43,899 nucleotides of DNA, taken from the NCBI RefSeq assembly GCF_000318095.2, contig NZ_KB290718.1, forward strand, positions 1,344 to 45,242. The letters run 5' to 3'. The stretch comes from Alloprevotella sp. oral taxon 473 str. F0040. GTDB lineage: Bacteria; Bacteroidota; Bacteroidia; Bacteroidales; Bacteroidaceae. Below the pieces are notes generated by a model. The model saw only the letters and a program-made list of their open reading frames with translations, was not told the origin of the DNA and did no database searches. Numbering within the stretch: position 1 is the first letter of the stretch; the number at the start of each line of letters is the position of its first letter. Below are positions 35,998 to 43,117 of this stretch, in pieces. The position numbers and the translations under genes were made by a program.

Positions 35998-37329
35998 TTA
36001 CGATTTCGATTTCATGAAGCGACGGTAGAAGAAAGCAAAGAGCAGTGTCGCCACCATCAGAGAAATGGAGAAGGAATAGAAGATACCTTTCACACCACCT
36101 TCCAAGACAAAGCCCATGGTGTAGGCGGTAGGCATGCCTATTAGAAGATACGCCACGGCAGAACTCCAAGTCATAGGCAGCACATCTTGTGTAGCTCGCA
36201 GGGCATTAGCGTAGCAAATCTGCAATGCATCCGCATATTGATACACCACTAGGGGCACAAGCAGCGCAAGAGAAGCAGCTATGACCGCGACATCTTGCGT
36301 GAAAAGGTGAACAATCTGGTTGCCTGCAAAGTAGAACAACAAACAAGACAGCGTGGCATTGATCAAAATCAAATTTCGACCTACTCTTCCAGCTGCCAAA
36401 GCTTGAGGAGTGTCGTTCTGTCCCAGGAAGTAGGAAATACGAATGCTCATGCTAGCTCCCAGACTATAGTAAAGCGTGAAGCCGAGCGTGCCCAAAGTCA
36501 TGAGAATCTGATAAGCCGCTAGTGGAATCTCTCCCAACCACCCCGTCATCACTGCGGAACCTGCAAAACAGAAGGTCTCCAAACCAATCTGTAAACTCAC
36601 GGGCCACGACTTGCGATGAACATCGCGCAACGAAGGCAACACCGACAGCGCCTCAGCAGAAAGCGGCATTCGATAGTCCGCAAAACGCTTCCCCATGAAG
36701 ATTATGGCGAGTAGGACAATCGCTATCAGCATGCGACTCACCATCGTAGCGAAACCTGCACCAAAAAGTCCCCATTCCGGAAATGGACCAACACCAAAGA
36801 TGAGCAGATAGTTAAGCACAATATTGACAATGTTACCAGCCAATATGAGCCACATCGCCAACTTTGTATAAGTGATGCCATCGGTGAATTGACGAGCGGC
36901 CGTAAAGATGACCACAAACCAAAGTGAAAGCCACAACGTAGCATAGTATGATCTCATGAGTGTGAGCAAAGAGTCCGGCTGCCCAAGATAGGGAAGGAGA
37001 AAGAAAATTATGCCAAAAACAAAGAGGACACCAGCCCCAAAGACGAGGTTCATCACAATGCCACGACGCATAATAGCCCCCACCGCAGCTTTGTTTCCCT
37101 GGCTGTACCTTGCAGAAATAAAGGGAGTCAAGCCGTAGCTGTATCCCAAAATTATCATGGTGGCAAGGTTAAACAGACTATTCACAAAAGAAGCTGCTGA
37201 CAGAGCGGGCGTGCTATAATGCCCGACCATAATCGTATCTGCAAATGCCAATATGATTGTACCAAGTTGCGCTATAGCAATGGGAAGACCAAGTCTAAGT
37301 GTTGCTGAGTAGTGCGAGGAGAGTTTCAT
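35998..37329 (-). CDS. MATE-family efflux transporter
   Basis: 443 residues with about 12 hydrophobic helices in two similar halves. The N-terminus PIAIAQLGTIILAFADTIMV is the MATE family signature. These inner-membrane antiporters export cationic drugs or metabolites using Na+ or H+; the substrate here cannot be told. The start codon overlaps the stop of the glycine-zipper gene by 4 nt, which implies coupled translation. Confidence 0.92.
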   Translation of the reverse strand: MKLSSHYSATLRLGLPIAIAQLGTIILAFADTIMVGHYSTPALSAASFVNSLFNLATMIILGYSYGLTPFISARYSQGNKAAVGAIMRRGIVMNLVFGAGVLFVFGIIFFLLPYLGQPDSLLTLMRSYYATLWLSLWFVVIFTAARQFTDGITYTKLAMWLILAGNIVNIVLNYLLIFGVGPFPEWGLFGAGFATMVSRMLIAIVLLAIIFMGKRFADYRMPLSAEALSVLPSLRDVHRKSWPVSLQIGLETFCFAGSAVMTGWLGEIPLAAYQILMTLGTLGFTLYYSLGASMSIRISYFLGQNDTPQALAAGRVGRNLILINATLSCLLFYFAGNQIVHLFTQDVAVIAASLALLVPLVVYQYADALQICYANALRATQDVLPMTWSSAVAYLLIGMPTAYTMGFVLEGGVKGIFYSFSISLMVATLLFAFFYRRFMKSKS

Positions 37330-38066
37330 CTACGTTTAAAGAGTTCTATACTAAAAGTTTTTACAGGATAAAGACGCTCTTGAGCATCGGGGAGTGCAAT
37401 CTGGAACACCACCTCGCGATCACGCGCATTGCTGCGTGCCACAACTTCGGCTTGGTAGCGCATGGCACGACCAGCTGGAAGTTCTCCAATAATAGCCGTT
37501 GGAGACACCTTCACACGCTTATAATCACAGGAAACGACTGGTGCAATGTTGTAGAGCGTGCGACCCGAATTATTGTAAAGATCGAAAGTAATCTGCGCAT
37601 GCTCCCCAGGTTGTAGGGCGCGATCACCGTTGTAATCAGCGAACGTGAGATTAGATATTTCAATACCATTGAAAGAAGCGTACACATCGCTATTATTGTT
37701 GTAGCGACCATAGCCCACAGGTTCATTTTCATATCGACTGTTCTCGTTGCCGTATCGACCAGAGCGATAGTCACGATAGTCACGTTCACTATACTGTTCG
37801 CGCTGTTGTGCATTCTTTTCGGCCGATGCAGCACCAATGGCTGCCCCTGCTGCACCACCTACAATTGTGCCAATGTCTGATCCTCGATAACCTCCTATGA
37901 GGCCACCCACCGTAGAACCAAAGAATGCACCAAGGCTCATACCAGTCGTAGTGCGATTCCAACTATCATAGCTCACACAGCTGCTCATCACAAGAGGAAT
38001 CATCAACCCTATCGCAACATTGCGCCATGCGCGCTGAGCATAAAGAAAAAGAGAAATGCGTTTCAT
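37326..38066 (-). CDS. Glycine-zipper lipoprotein
   Basis: 246 residues from MKRISLFLYAQRAWRNVAIG. The start at 38066 begins a lipoprotein signal; the open frame upstream is unrelated. The lipobox is LVMSSC, with Cys at residue 29. Residues 42-80 are a glycine zipper (GAFFGSTVGGLIGGYRGSDI, then GTIVGGAAGAAIG), a motif that inserts into membranes. A charged Arg-, Tyr- and Ser-rich linker follows (QREQYSERDYRDYRSGRY). The C-terminal 120 residues form a beta-rich domain (ITFDLYNNSGRTLYNIAPVV). Its function is unknown; likely outer-membrane attached. It overlaps the MATE gene. Confidence 0.82.
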   Translation of the reverse strand: MKRISLFLYAQRAWRNVAIGLMIPLVMSSCVSYDSWNRTTTGMSLGAFFGSTVGGLIGGYRGSDIGTIVGGAAGAAIGAASAEKNAQQREQYSERDYRDYRSGRYGNENSRYENEPVGYGRYNNNSDVYASFNGIEISNLTFADYNGDRALQPGEHAQITFDLYNNSGRTLYNIAPVVSCDYKRVKVSPTAIIGELPAGRAMRYQAEVVARSNARDREVVFQIALPDAQERLYPVKTFSIELFKRR

Positions 38067-38127
38067 CTTCAAATTATATAAGAATGAGTAACCTATTGCA
38101 CCAATCCCCAGAGGCAAAGGTGCAAAT

Positions 38128-38167
38128 ATGCCTATCCCTACGCAGTAAACCACGTGGGAATAGGCAT
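38128..38167 (-). terminator. Hairpin downstream of the coiled-coil lipoprotein gene
   Basis: On the minus strand, ATGCCTATTCCCACG pairs with CGTAGGGATAGGCAT: 14 of 15 positions pair, one as G:T. It lies 40 nt after the stop codon. The sequence after it (ATTTGC) is a weak U tract, so termination is likely but not certain. Confidence 0.55.
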
Positions 38168-38208
38168 AGACTATCTTTAATCAAGACAGATGCTTGTTTA
38201 AAGCGCAA

Positions 38209-39078
38209 TTATTTCACGGTAATCACAAGATACTTGCTCACACTCCAGAAACGTGCTGGATCCGTGATGCGAAGTGTATATTGACCTTGTGCATCTTTAT
38301 CGAGTGAATAACTACCTTCAGGGTGTGTGGTCATCAATCTAGCACTCTTAGAATAGAGGCGAATGACCTTATCCACACGGATATCAATCTTGGTGAAGTA
38401 GTCCTTATTGAAGTTATTGTTGCGCAACACTTCTCCACCCTTCAAGATGTTCTGTTCTTTCAGTTCACGCTTTGTGCCAAACACATAGTAAGCACTGTTG
38501 AGTTCACGATCTTGTGAAGCCACTGTGCGTGCTTTTGTTTCATTCTGCACGCTAAGTTCATTCACGTTGCTTTGGAGGTTTGCATTTTGCTCACCCAATT
38601 CAGCGATTTTGATGTCCTTCTTAGAAAGTTCAGCTTGAAGTTCATTCAACTGCTTGGTCAAGTCAGCGATTTGCGCAGTGAAAGCTGCCACAGTAGCTTC
38701 CATCTTCTTGCGGAGATCAGCGTTGTTAGACTTAGAAGCCTTCACTTGCTGACGAAGATTGTTGATCAAATCATTATTCAGACGGATCGTATTCTCGATG
38801 AGTTTCACATCTTCTACGATTTGAGCACGATTATTGCGCTCACCTTGTCTACGTTCAGTGGTGATGCGACCTTGTGCCTCATTGATTCGGCGGAAACCAT
38901 CCTGAATGTCATTCATGGTCGTCATCATGTCGGCCAGTTCCTTGTCTTTCTGCGCCACAATCTGCTGCAAAGAGTCAGCAGCAGAGAGTTCTGCCACCGT
39001 TTCTTTATCCTTCTTCGTGTTGCACGAAACGAAGGTCATACCGAATACGGCGATTAGGAGAAATGCTATTTTCTTCAT
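38209..39078 (-). CDS. Coiled-coil lipoprotein of unknown function
   Basis: 289 residues from MKKIAFLLIAVFGMTFVSCN, with Cys19 as the lipidation site; the open frame 17 codons upstream is not used. Residues 28-190 are almost entirely a coiled coil (KKMEATVAAFTAQIADLTKQ and neighbouring heptads). Residues 195-289 form a compact domain with YYVFGTKRELKEQNILKGGE and DKVIRLYSKSARL. It resembles Bacteroidales lipoproteins annotated only as hypothetical. Long coiled coils on the membrane suggest a spacer or scaffold in the periplasm. It is 47 nt after rsmI, so probably co-transcribed. Confidence 0.85.
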   Translation of the reverse strand: MKKIAFLLIAVFGMTFVSCNTKKDKETVAELSAADSLQQIVAQKDKELADMMTTMNDIQDGFRRINEAQGRITTERRQGERNNRAQIVEDVKLIENTIRLNNDLINNLRQQVKASKSNNADLRKKMEATVAAFTAQIADLTKQLNELQAELSKKDIKIAELGEQNANLQSNVNELSVQNETKARTVASQDRELNSAYYVFGTKRELKEQNILKGGEVLRNNNFNKDYFTKIDIRVDKVIRLYSKSARLMTTHPEGSYSLDKDAQGQYTLRITDPARFWSVSKYLVITVK

Positions 39079-39125
39079 ACACTTAGGAATTAGTTGATGT
39101 CTATAATAAAAAATATAATCAGGGC

Positions 39126-39941
39126 TCATCGATGCCGCTTGCTGCGACGTAGTTCTGCTTTATCAGTGAACTCTGTAGATGAAAGCTGCAGTGGTTGTCC
39201 TGTGATAGGATCACGTTCCACTACCATTCGTTTATTTTTATTTGTCGTAATGCTAGCTTCGTCATCGCCTACAGCATGAGGAGCACCTGCCACCACTAGG
39301 ACAAACTCTCCACGAGGTTCTGTGGTTTGAAAGTGAGTCAAGACCTCCAGCAGTGTGCCACGTACGCTCTCTTCGTGGAGTTTAGAAATCTCTCGACACG
39401 CACTGCAAGGACGTGTTGCGCCAAACACTTCTACCATTTGCTCGAGCGTTTTCACCACACGATAAGGACTTTCGTAGAAAATCATCGTACGCTCTTCTTG
39501 CTGCAAAGCTTGAAGCTTAGATTGCCGCCCTTTCTTTTGAGGAAGAAAACCTTCAAAACAGAAACGATCGCAAGGTAGTCCACTTGACACTAATGCAGGC
39601 ACGAAAGCAGTAGCTCCAGGCAGGCATTGCACTTCTCCGCCTTGCTTGACCACCTCACGCACGAGCATAAATCCAGGGTCAGAAATTGCAGGCGTACCAG
39701 CATCGCTAATCAGTGCCATCGTTTCCCCTGCCACAACGCGAGCGGCAAAGGCTGCTGCCGTCTGGTGCTCATTAAATTTGTGGTGACTCACCAGTGGGGT
39801 GGAAATGTCGTAGTGCTTGAGCAAGATACCGCTAGTACGAGTGTCTTCAGCCAATACCACATCGGCCTCTTTGAGAATGCGCAATGCGCGCAATGTGATG
39901 TCTTCCAGATTGCCGACGGGTGTAGGAACAAGATACAACAT
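39126..39941 (-). CDS. rsmI: 16S rRNA (cytidine(1402)-2'-O)-methyltransferase
   Basis: 271 residues. It methylates C1402 in the P site of the 30S together with RsmH. Signatures are LYLVPTPVGNLEDITLRALR (3-22), VVLAEDTRTSGILLKHYDI, and LISDAGTPAISDPG near residues 77-90. The usual product is about 230-280 residues. The C-terminus here ends in a basic stretch (KAELRRSKRHR). A promoter is at 40175-40206, giving a leader of about 227 nt. Confidence 0.96.
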   Translation of the reverse strand: MLYLVPTPVGNLEDITLRALRILKEADVVLAEDTRTSGILLKHYDISTPLVSHHKFNEHQTAAAFAARVVAGETMALISDAGTPAISDPGFMLVREVVKQGGEVQCLPGATAFVPALVSSGLPCDRFCFEGFLPQKKGRQSKLQALQQEERTMIFYESPYRVVKTLEQMVEVFGATRPCSACREISKLHEESVRGTLLEVLTHFQTTEPRGEFVLVVAGAPHAVGDDEASITTNKNKRMVVERDPITGQPLQLSSTEFTDKAELRRSKRHR

Positions 39942-40168
39942 GATGGTGGGAGAATAGAATCGTTTTCTTCAGGCAAAGGGCAAAGCAGTCTAGTGAAACG
40001 AGATAATGCAGTGTTATGCCATGAAAAAGGTCTCATCAATGAAACGGATGGCAGCATCAGGGCAACCCATAAGAGAGAGCCCCCTATTCGTGGCAATCAT
40101 ACATGAGAATTTTTATCTCATTTTCAGCCATTTCAGCCTCGTTTTTTGAGTTTACTACAAGGAGTAGC
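39942..40168 (-). promoter_or_regulatory. Long untranslated leader of rsmI
   Basis: About 227 nt between the inferred transcription start and rsmI. It contains a small hairpin near its 5' end (TGAGA/TCTCA around an A/T-rich loop, near 40102-40120). No known riboswitch was recognised and no convincing gene was found on either strand. Confidence 0.4.
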
Positions 40169-40174
40169 TTTTTG

Positions 40175-40206
40175 CAAAAGTAGTACTTTCGCCTCATTGC
40201 AACAAA
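40175..40206 (-). promoter_or_regulatory. Promoter of rsmI
   Basis: On the minus strand, TTTG at 40206-40203, a 20-bp spacer, and TACTTTTG at 40182-40175. Both elements fit the Bacteroidetes consensus. Confidence 0.7.
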
Positions 40207-40220
40207 TTATTTTCCGAAAA

Positions 40221-40253
40221 CTTGAACAACAAACGCGAAATGTGTTATCTTTG
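40221..40253 (+). promoter_or_regulatory. Promoter of the AI-2E-family permease gene
   Basis: CTTG at 40221-40224, a 21-bp spacer, and TATCTTTG at 40246-40253. The start would be near 40260, about 74 nt before the gene. The rsmI promoter diverges from it only 15 bp away. Confidence 0.68.
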
Positions 40254-40333
40254 CAGCATCATATTTATTCCATTTTCATAGACATTTGCCTATTCAGCAT
40301 TGTTTCTTATTCGCGCTCAACACGGCAACTTGA

Positions 40334-41488
40334 ATGTCAAAAATAAGCTCTCATTTTATGCAAATATTTCGCCAAGAAATTACGTTTGATCGTTTCATTC
40401 GCGGTGTTCTCTTCGTCAGTCTCCTTGTCCTTTTCGTGGCTGGACTCAACTGGCTGAGTGCCGTGCTTCTACCTTTCTTTGCAGCCTGGGCCATTGCTTG
40501 GGTGTTAGCTCCTGTAGTCAGTTTTTTCCACGAGCGTTGCTACATTCGTCCTCGTTTCCTAGCTGTTTCTCTCACTTTGATTTTAGCCATCGCCATTATC
40601 GTTGGAGCCTTGTGGTTCATTATTCCTCCGTTTGTCGAAGGCATTCTCCACATCAAAGACGCCCTGCTGCGCTATCTCCAAAGTGATGGAAAAAACGCCC
40701 ATCTTCCTGAATGGCTACAACATCTTTTGCAACAGTGGCTTGGATCTTTACAACTAGAAGAGAAGCTCCAGCAAAATAATGTGCTGCAAATGGTGCGCAC
40801 TTCTCTCCCACACGTGTGGAATGTGGTGCAGTCCACTGCCAATGTTGTAATGAGCCTTGCCAGTTCTGCATTCGCGCTCCTCTATTTGGTGCTACTGCTT
40901 GCAGACTATGATCACTATGCTACTATTTGGCTCAAGTATATACCCAAATCACAGCGAGATTTCTTGAGACAACTTTCTAACGATGTAGCGCACAACATGC
41001 GAGGATATTTCCGGGGCCAAGTATTGGTTGCCATCAGCAATGGAGTCATGTTTAGCATAGGCTTTTGGATCATTGGTCTCCCTATGCCAGTGGGCATGGG
41101 CATCTTTGTGGGAGTGCTCAGTTTCATCCCCTACATTCAAGTGTTAGGCCTGTTGCCAGCTGCCCTCCTATCTCTGCTCCAAATGGCCGACACTGGCAGT
41201 TCGTTTTGGGGCTTGATGGCGCTAGTGCTAGTGGTCTATATTGTCGTGCAAATCTTGCAGGACACCATCTTCACGCCTCGCATCATGGGGCAAATCACGG
41301 GATTGTCACCAGCCGTTGTGCTGCTCTCCCTCTCTGTCTGGGGCTACATCGCTGGCATCATCGGCTTGATGGTGGCACTACCTCTCACCACACTCATGCT
41401 AGCTTACTATCAACGCTACGTTCTGGAAGAGTCCTCGGAGGAAACATCCTTTGAGGAGGAAACTCTCGAAGCTGAGCAGGGGGAATAA
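40334..41488 (+). CDS. AI-2E-family (PF01594) permease
   Basis: 384 residues with about eight hydrophobic helices. Family features are the paired N-terminal helices (LLVLFVAGLNWLSAVLLPFF, AVSLTLILAIAIIVGALWFI), the periplasmic loop (about 110-150), the segment VLGLLPAALLSLLQMADTGS and QILQDTIFTPRIMGQITGLS near residues 310-330. The name comes from TqsA; most members are of unknown substrate, and some act as Na+/H+ antiporters. The last 20 residues are acidic (SSEETSFEEETLEAEQGE). The stop codon lies in the loop of its own terminator. Confidence 0.9.
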   Translation: MSKISSHFMQIFRQEITFDRFIRGVLFVSLLVLFVAGLNWLSAVLLPFFAAWAIAWVLAPVVSFFHERCYIRPRFLAVSLTLILAIAIIVGALWFIIPPFVEGILHIKDALLRYLQSDGKNAHLPEWLQHLLQQWLGSLQLEEKLQQNNVLQMVRTSLPHVWNVVQSTANVVMSLASSAFALLYLVLLLADYDHYATIWLKYIPKSQRDFLRQLSNDVAHNMRGYFRGQVLVAISNGVMFSIGFWIIGLPMPVGMGIFVGVLSFIPYIQVLGLLPAALLSLLQMADTGSSFWGLMALVLVVYIVVQILQDTIFTPRIMGQITGLSPAVVLLSLSVWGYIAGIIGLMVALPLTTLMLAYYQRYVLEESSEETSFEEETLEAEQGE

Positions 41489-41504
41489 TCCCTCTGCTTT
41501 TTTC
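41475..41504 (+). terminator. Rho-independent terminator overlapping the permease stop codon
   Basis: AGCAGGGGGA pairs with TCCCTCTGCT (ten pairs including one G:T); the loop ATAA contains the end of the stop codon (41486-41488). TTTTTC follows. The stem therefore begins inside the coding region. Confidence 0.85.
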
Positions 41505-41701
41505 TTCCTCCCCTATCTGTATAGGGGTGGAATTGCCCCCAAAGTGTAGGAAAATGGTGGAAAAGTGATGAAAAAATTTATTCACCTCACGTTTTTGTAA
41601 TTCACACCTATCAAATACATGGTTTTATACAACAACACTATGTATCGTCATTTGACCGCCCTCTAAGGTTTAGTTTGCCTCTCGCAATAGTGCTCAGTTT
41701 T

Positions 41702-41760
41702 CTCGCGTACGCGCGCGCATCCCTAGCAATTCCGACTTTTTGCTTTCACAACCTTCACAG
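41702..41760 (+). repeat. Long inverted-repeat element copy 2, left arm
   Basis: CTCGCG, then an uninterrupted purine/pyrimidine alternation of 17 nt (41704-41720), then CCCTAGCA and a spacer, then a 25-bp core at 41736-41760 containing GCTTTCACAACCTTCACA. It has the same order as both arms of copy 1. Confidence 0.9.
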
Positions 41761-41912
41761 GGTAGCTCTAATTCTCATCGTTTTGGCACTTTCCACTTAC
41801 TCCTATATCATAGGGCATTTTTCAGCTTCTCGGCCTTCTTTTTCGGCTAAGTGTTAATTATTGTCCGAAACACACGTATTATTCACTGGTAGACAATAGG
41901 TTACAACGTTTT

Positions 41913-41978
41913 CTGTGAAGGTTGTGAAAGCAAAAAGTTGCAAAATCGCAGGAATGCGCGTATACGCGTACGCGCGAG
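41913..41978 (-). repeat. Long inverted-repeat element copy 2, right arm
   Basis: Core 41913-41937 is the exact inverse of 41736-41760 (25 bp). It is followed by a spacer with CGCAGGA, then 23 nt of uninterrupted alternating purine and pyrimidine (41954-41976, including GTATACGC), ending CGCGAG. The arms are 152 bp apart. Confidence 0.9.
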
Positions 41979-42062
41979 AGTCGCCAATTCTACAGAATTT
42001 AACAGACAAAAAATTACCTCTCTCCCAAACGCCAAACATTATCTCCGACTTATGCAAAAAGT

Positions 42063-42092
42063 TCTCCGAGATTTTCATTAAACTCTCGGAGA
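42063..42092. repeat. Small inverted repeat TCTCCGAG/CTCGGAGA
   Basis: A perfect 8-bp inverted repeat with a 14-bp loop, flanked by further CTCCGA and TCCGAGA words between 42040 and 42145. Related words occur between the arms of copy 1 (23176-23240). Confidence 0.6.
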
Positions 42093-42312
42093 TTTATGAG
42101 TGCAACTTCCGAGATTTCACCCAAAAATCTCCAAGAGCTGTTGCAAGATGCACACGGCTTTCTTACATCCACATAGGAGAAACGACACTGTGGATTGCAC
42201 ATCGGATAGAACTATCCCCATCGAGCGGAACAGATGGCCCTACCACACAACTAGAGAAAACATCAAAAAGTGGAAATATAAGACGTAACCCATTGATTTT
42301 CTCTTACAAAAC

Positions 42313-42343
42313 TTGTACACTCCAGAGAAAAGCTGTAACTTTG
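42313..42343 (+). promoter_or_regulatory. Promoter of rplS
   Basis: TTG at 42313-42315, a 20-bp spacer, and TAACTTTG at 42336-42343. Transcription would start near 42350. Confidence 0.7.
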
Positions 42344-42350
42344 CCGTGCT

Positions 42351-42515
42351 TTTCCGCTCAACCGCTGCAAGGCGCACTGAAAGCCCACCAATCCATAAGA
42401 GTTACCAGTTCTTTCGGGAACACGAATTAGCTCATAGGATGACAGGCTACAGAGCAGTAGAATCCGAACATGTTGAGCTGGGGCGATTAACAATTTCAAA
42501 ATCAAGCAGTACACA
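42351..42515 (+). promoter_or_regulatory. Structured leader of rplS
   Basis: A 165-nt leader. Nested helices at 42429-42479: AGCTCA/TGAGCT (outer, 6 bp), GGAT/ATCC (middle), and CTAC/GTAG (inner). This fits an L19-responsive leader, which is known in other phyla, but the match is by position only. Confidence 0.5.
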
Positions 42516-42878
42516 ATGGCTGATCTCATTAAAATTGCTGAAGAAGCATTTGCTACTGGTAAGCAACACCCCTCATTCAAGGCTGGTGACACTATAACCG
42601 TAGCTTACAAAATCGTCGAAGGTAACAAGGAACGCGTACAGCTCTACCGCGGTGTTGTCATCAAGATCGTTGGTCACGGCGAAAAGAAGCGTTTCACTGT
42701 ACGCAAGATGTCTGGTACTATCGGTGTAGAACGTATCTTCCCCCTCGAGTCTCCCGCTATCGAGAGCATCGAAGTGAACAAGGTGGGTAAGGTTCGTCGC
42801 GCTAAGCTCTACTACCTCCGCGCCCTCACTGGTAAGAAGGCTCGTATTAAGGAAAAGCGTACCGCTACTAAGGCCTAA
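42516..42878 (+). CDS. rplS: 50S ribosomal protein L19
   Basis: 120 residues. L19 lies at the subunit interface next to L14. Family segments are [40 protein letters not shown] and [20 protein letters not shown]. It stands alone here with its own promoter, structured leader and terminator; the rimM-trmD neighbours seen in many bacteria are absent. Codon use is C-ending and biased, as expected for an r-protein gene. Confidence 0.97.
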   Translation: MADLIKIAEEAFATGKQHPSFKAGDTITVAYKIVEGNKERVQLYRGVVIKIVGHGEKKRFTVRKMSGTIGVERIFPLESPAIESIEVNKVGKVRRAKLYYLRALTGKKARIKEKRTATKA

Positions 42879-42972
42879 GACATCACGTCCTAAGCGACTT
42901 TCACTATGCTGCGCTTTGCCAAGCCTTTCGGATTTGACAGAGCACACCTACAGAGTGAACAAAATCACGAAG

Positions 42973-43008
42973 TCCGCATCCAAACATTGGTTTGGTGCGG
43001 ATTTTTTT
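42973..43008 (+). terminator. Rho-independent terminator after rplS
   Basis: A 12-pair stem with one bulged T (TCCGCA-t-CCAAAC against GTTTGG-TGCGGA), a 4-nt loop, then seven T. It lies 94 nt after the stop codon. Confidence 0.92.
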
Positions 43009-43051
43009 GTAGCATCACCTAAGGCGTAGCTAAGTGCACGTAACGCTCATC

Positions 43052-43093
43052 AAAAAAAATCCCTTGCCACTGTCAAGCGACGTGGCAAGGGAT
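43052..43093 (-). terminator. Rho-independent terminator of the Ig-like protein gene
   Basis: A perfect 12-bp stem (ATCCCTTGCCAC/GTGGCAAGGGAT) with an 11-nt loop; on the minus strand it is followed by eight T. It lies 24 nt after the stop codon of the gene at 43118. Confidence 0.9.
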
Positions 43094-43117
43094 ATTTTGT
43101 GAGTAAGCAAGCTGCAA

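Larger units (their letters stand above)
41505..42312. other. Gene-free region containing inverted-repeat element copy 2
   Basis: About 800 bp. It has a small hairpin at 41510-41527 (CCCCTAT/ATAGGGG), the arms at 41702-41760 and 41913-41978, and then a stretch of CTCGGAGA/TCTCCGAG words at 42040-42145. No open frame is convincing. Confidence 0.6.

Noticed and set aside
39627-40106. Plus-strand frame of 159 codons opposite rsmI and its leader
   Set aside because: It is antisense to the well-supported rsmI gene and has no family match.
41915-42430. Plus-strand frame of 171 codons beginning in an inverted-repeat arm
   Set aside because: It reads through the repeat arm, the CTCGGAGA repeats and the rplS promoter, so it is not a gene.
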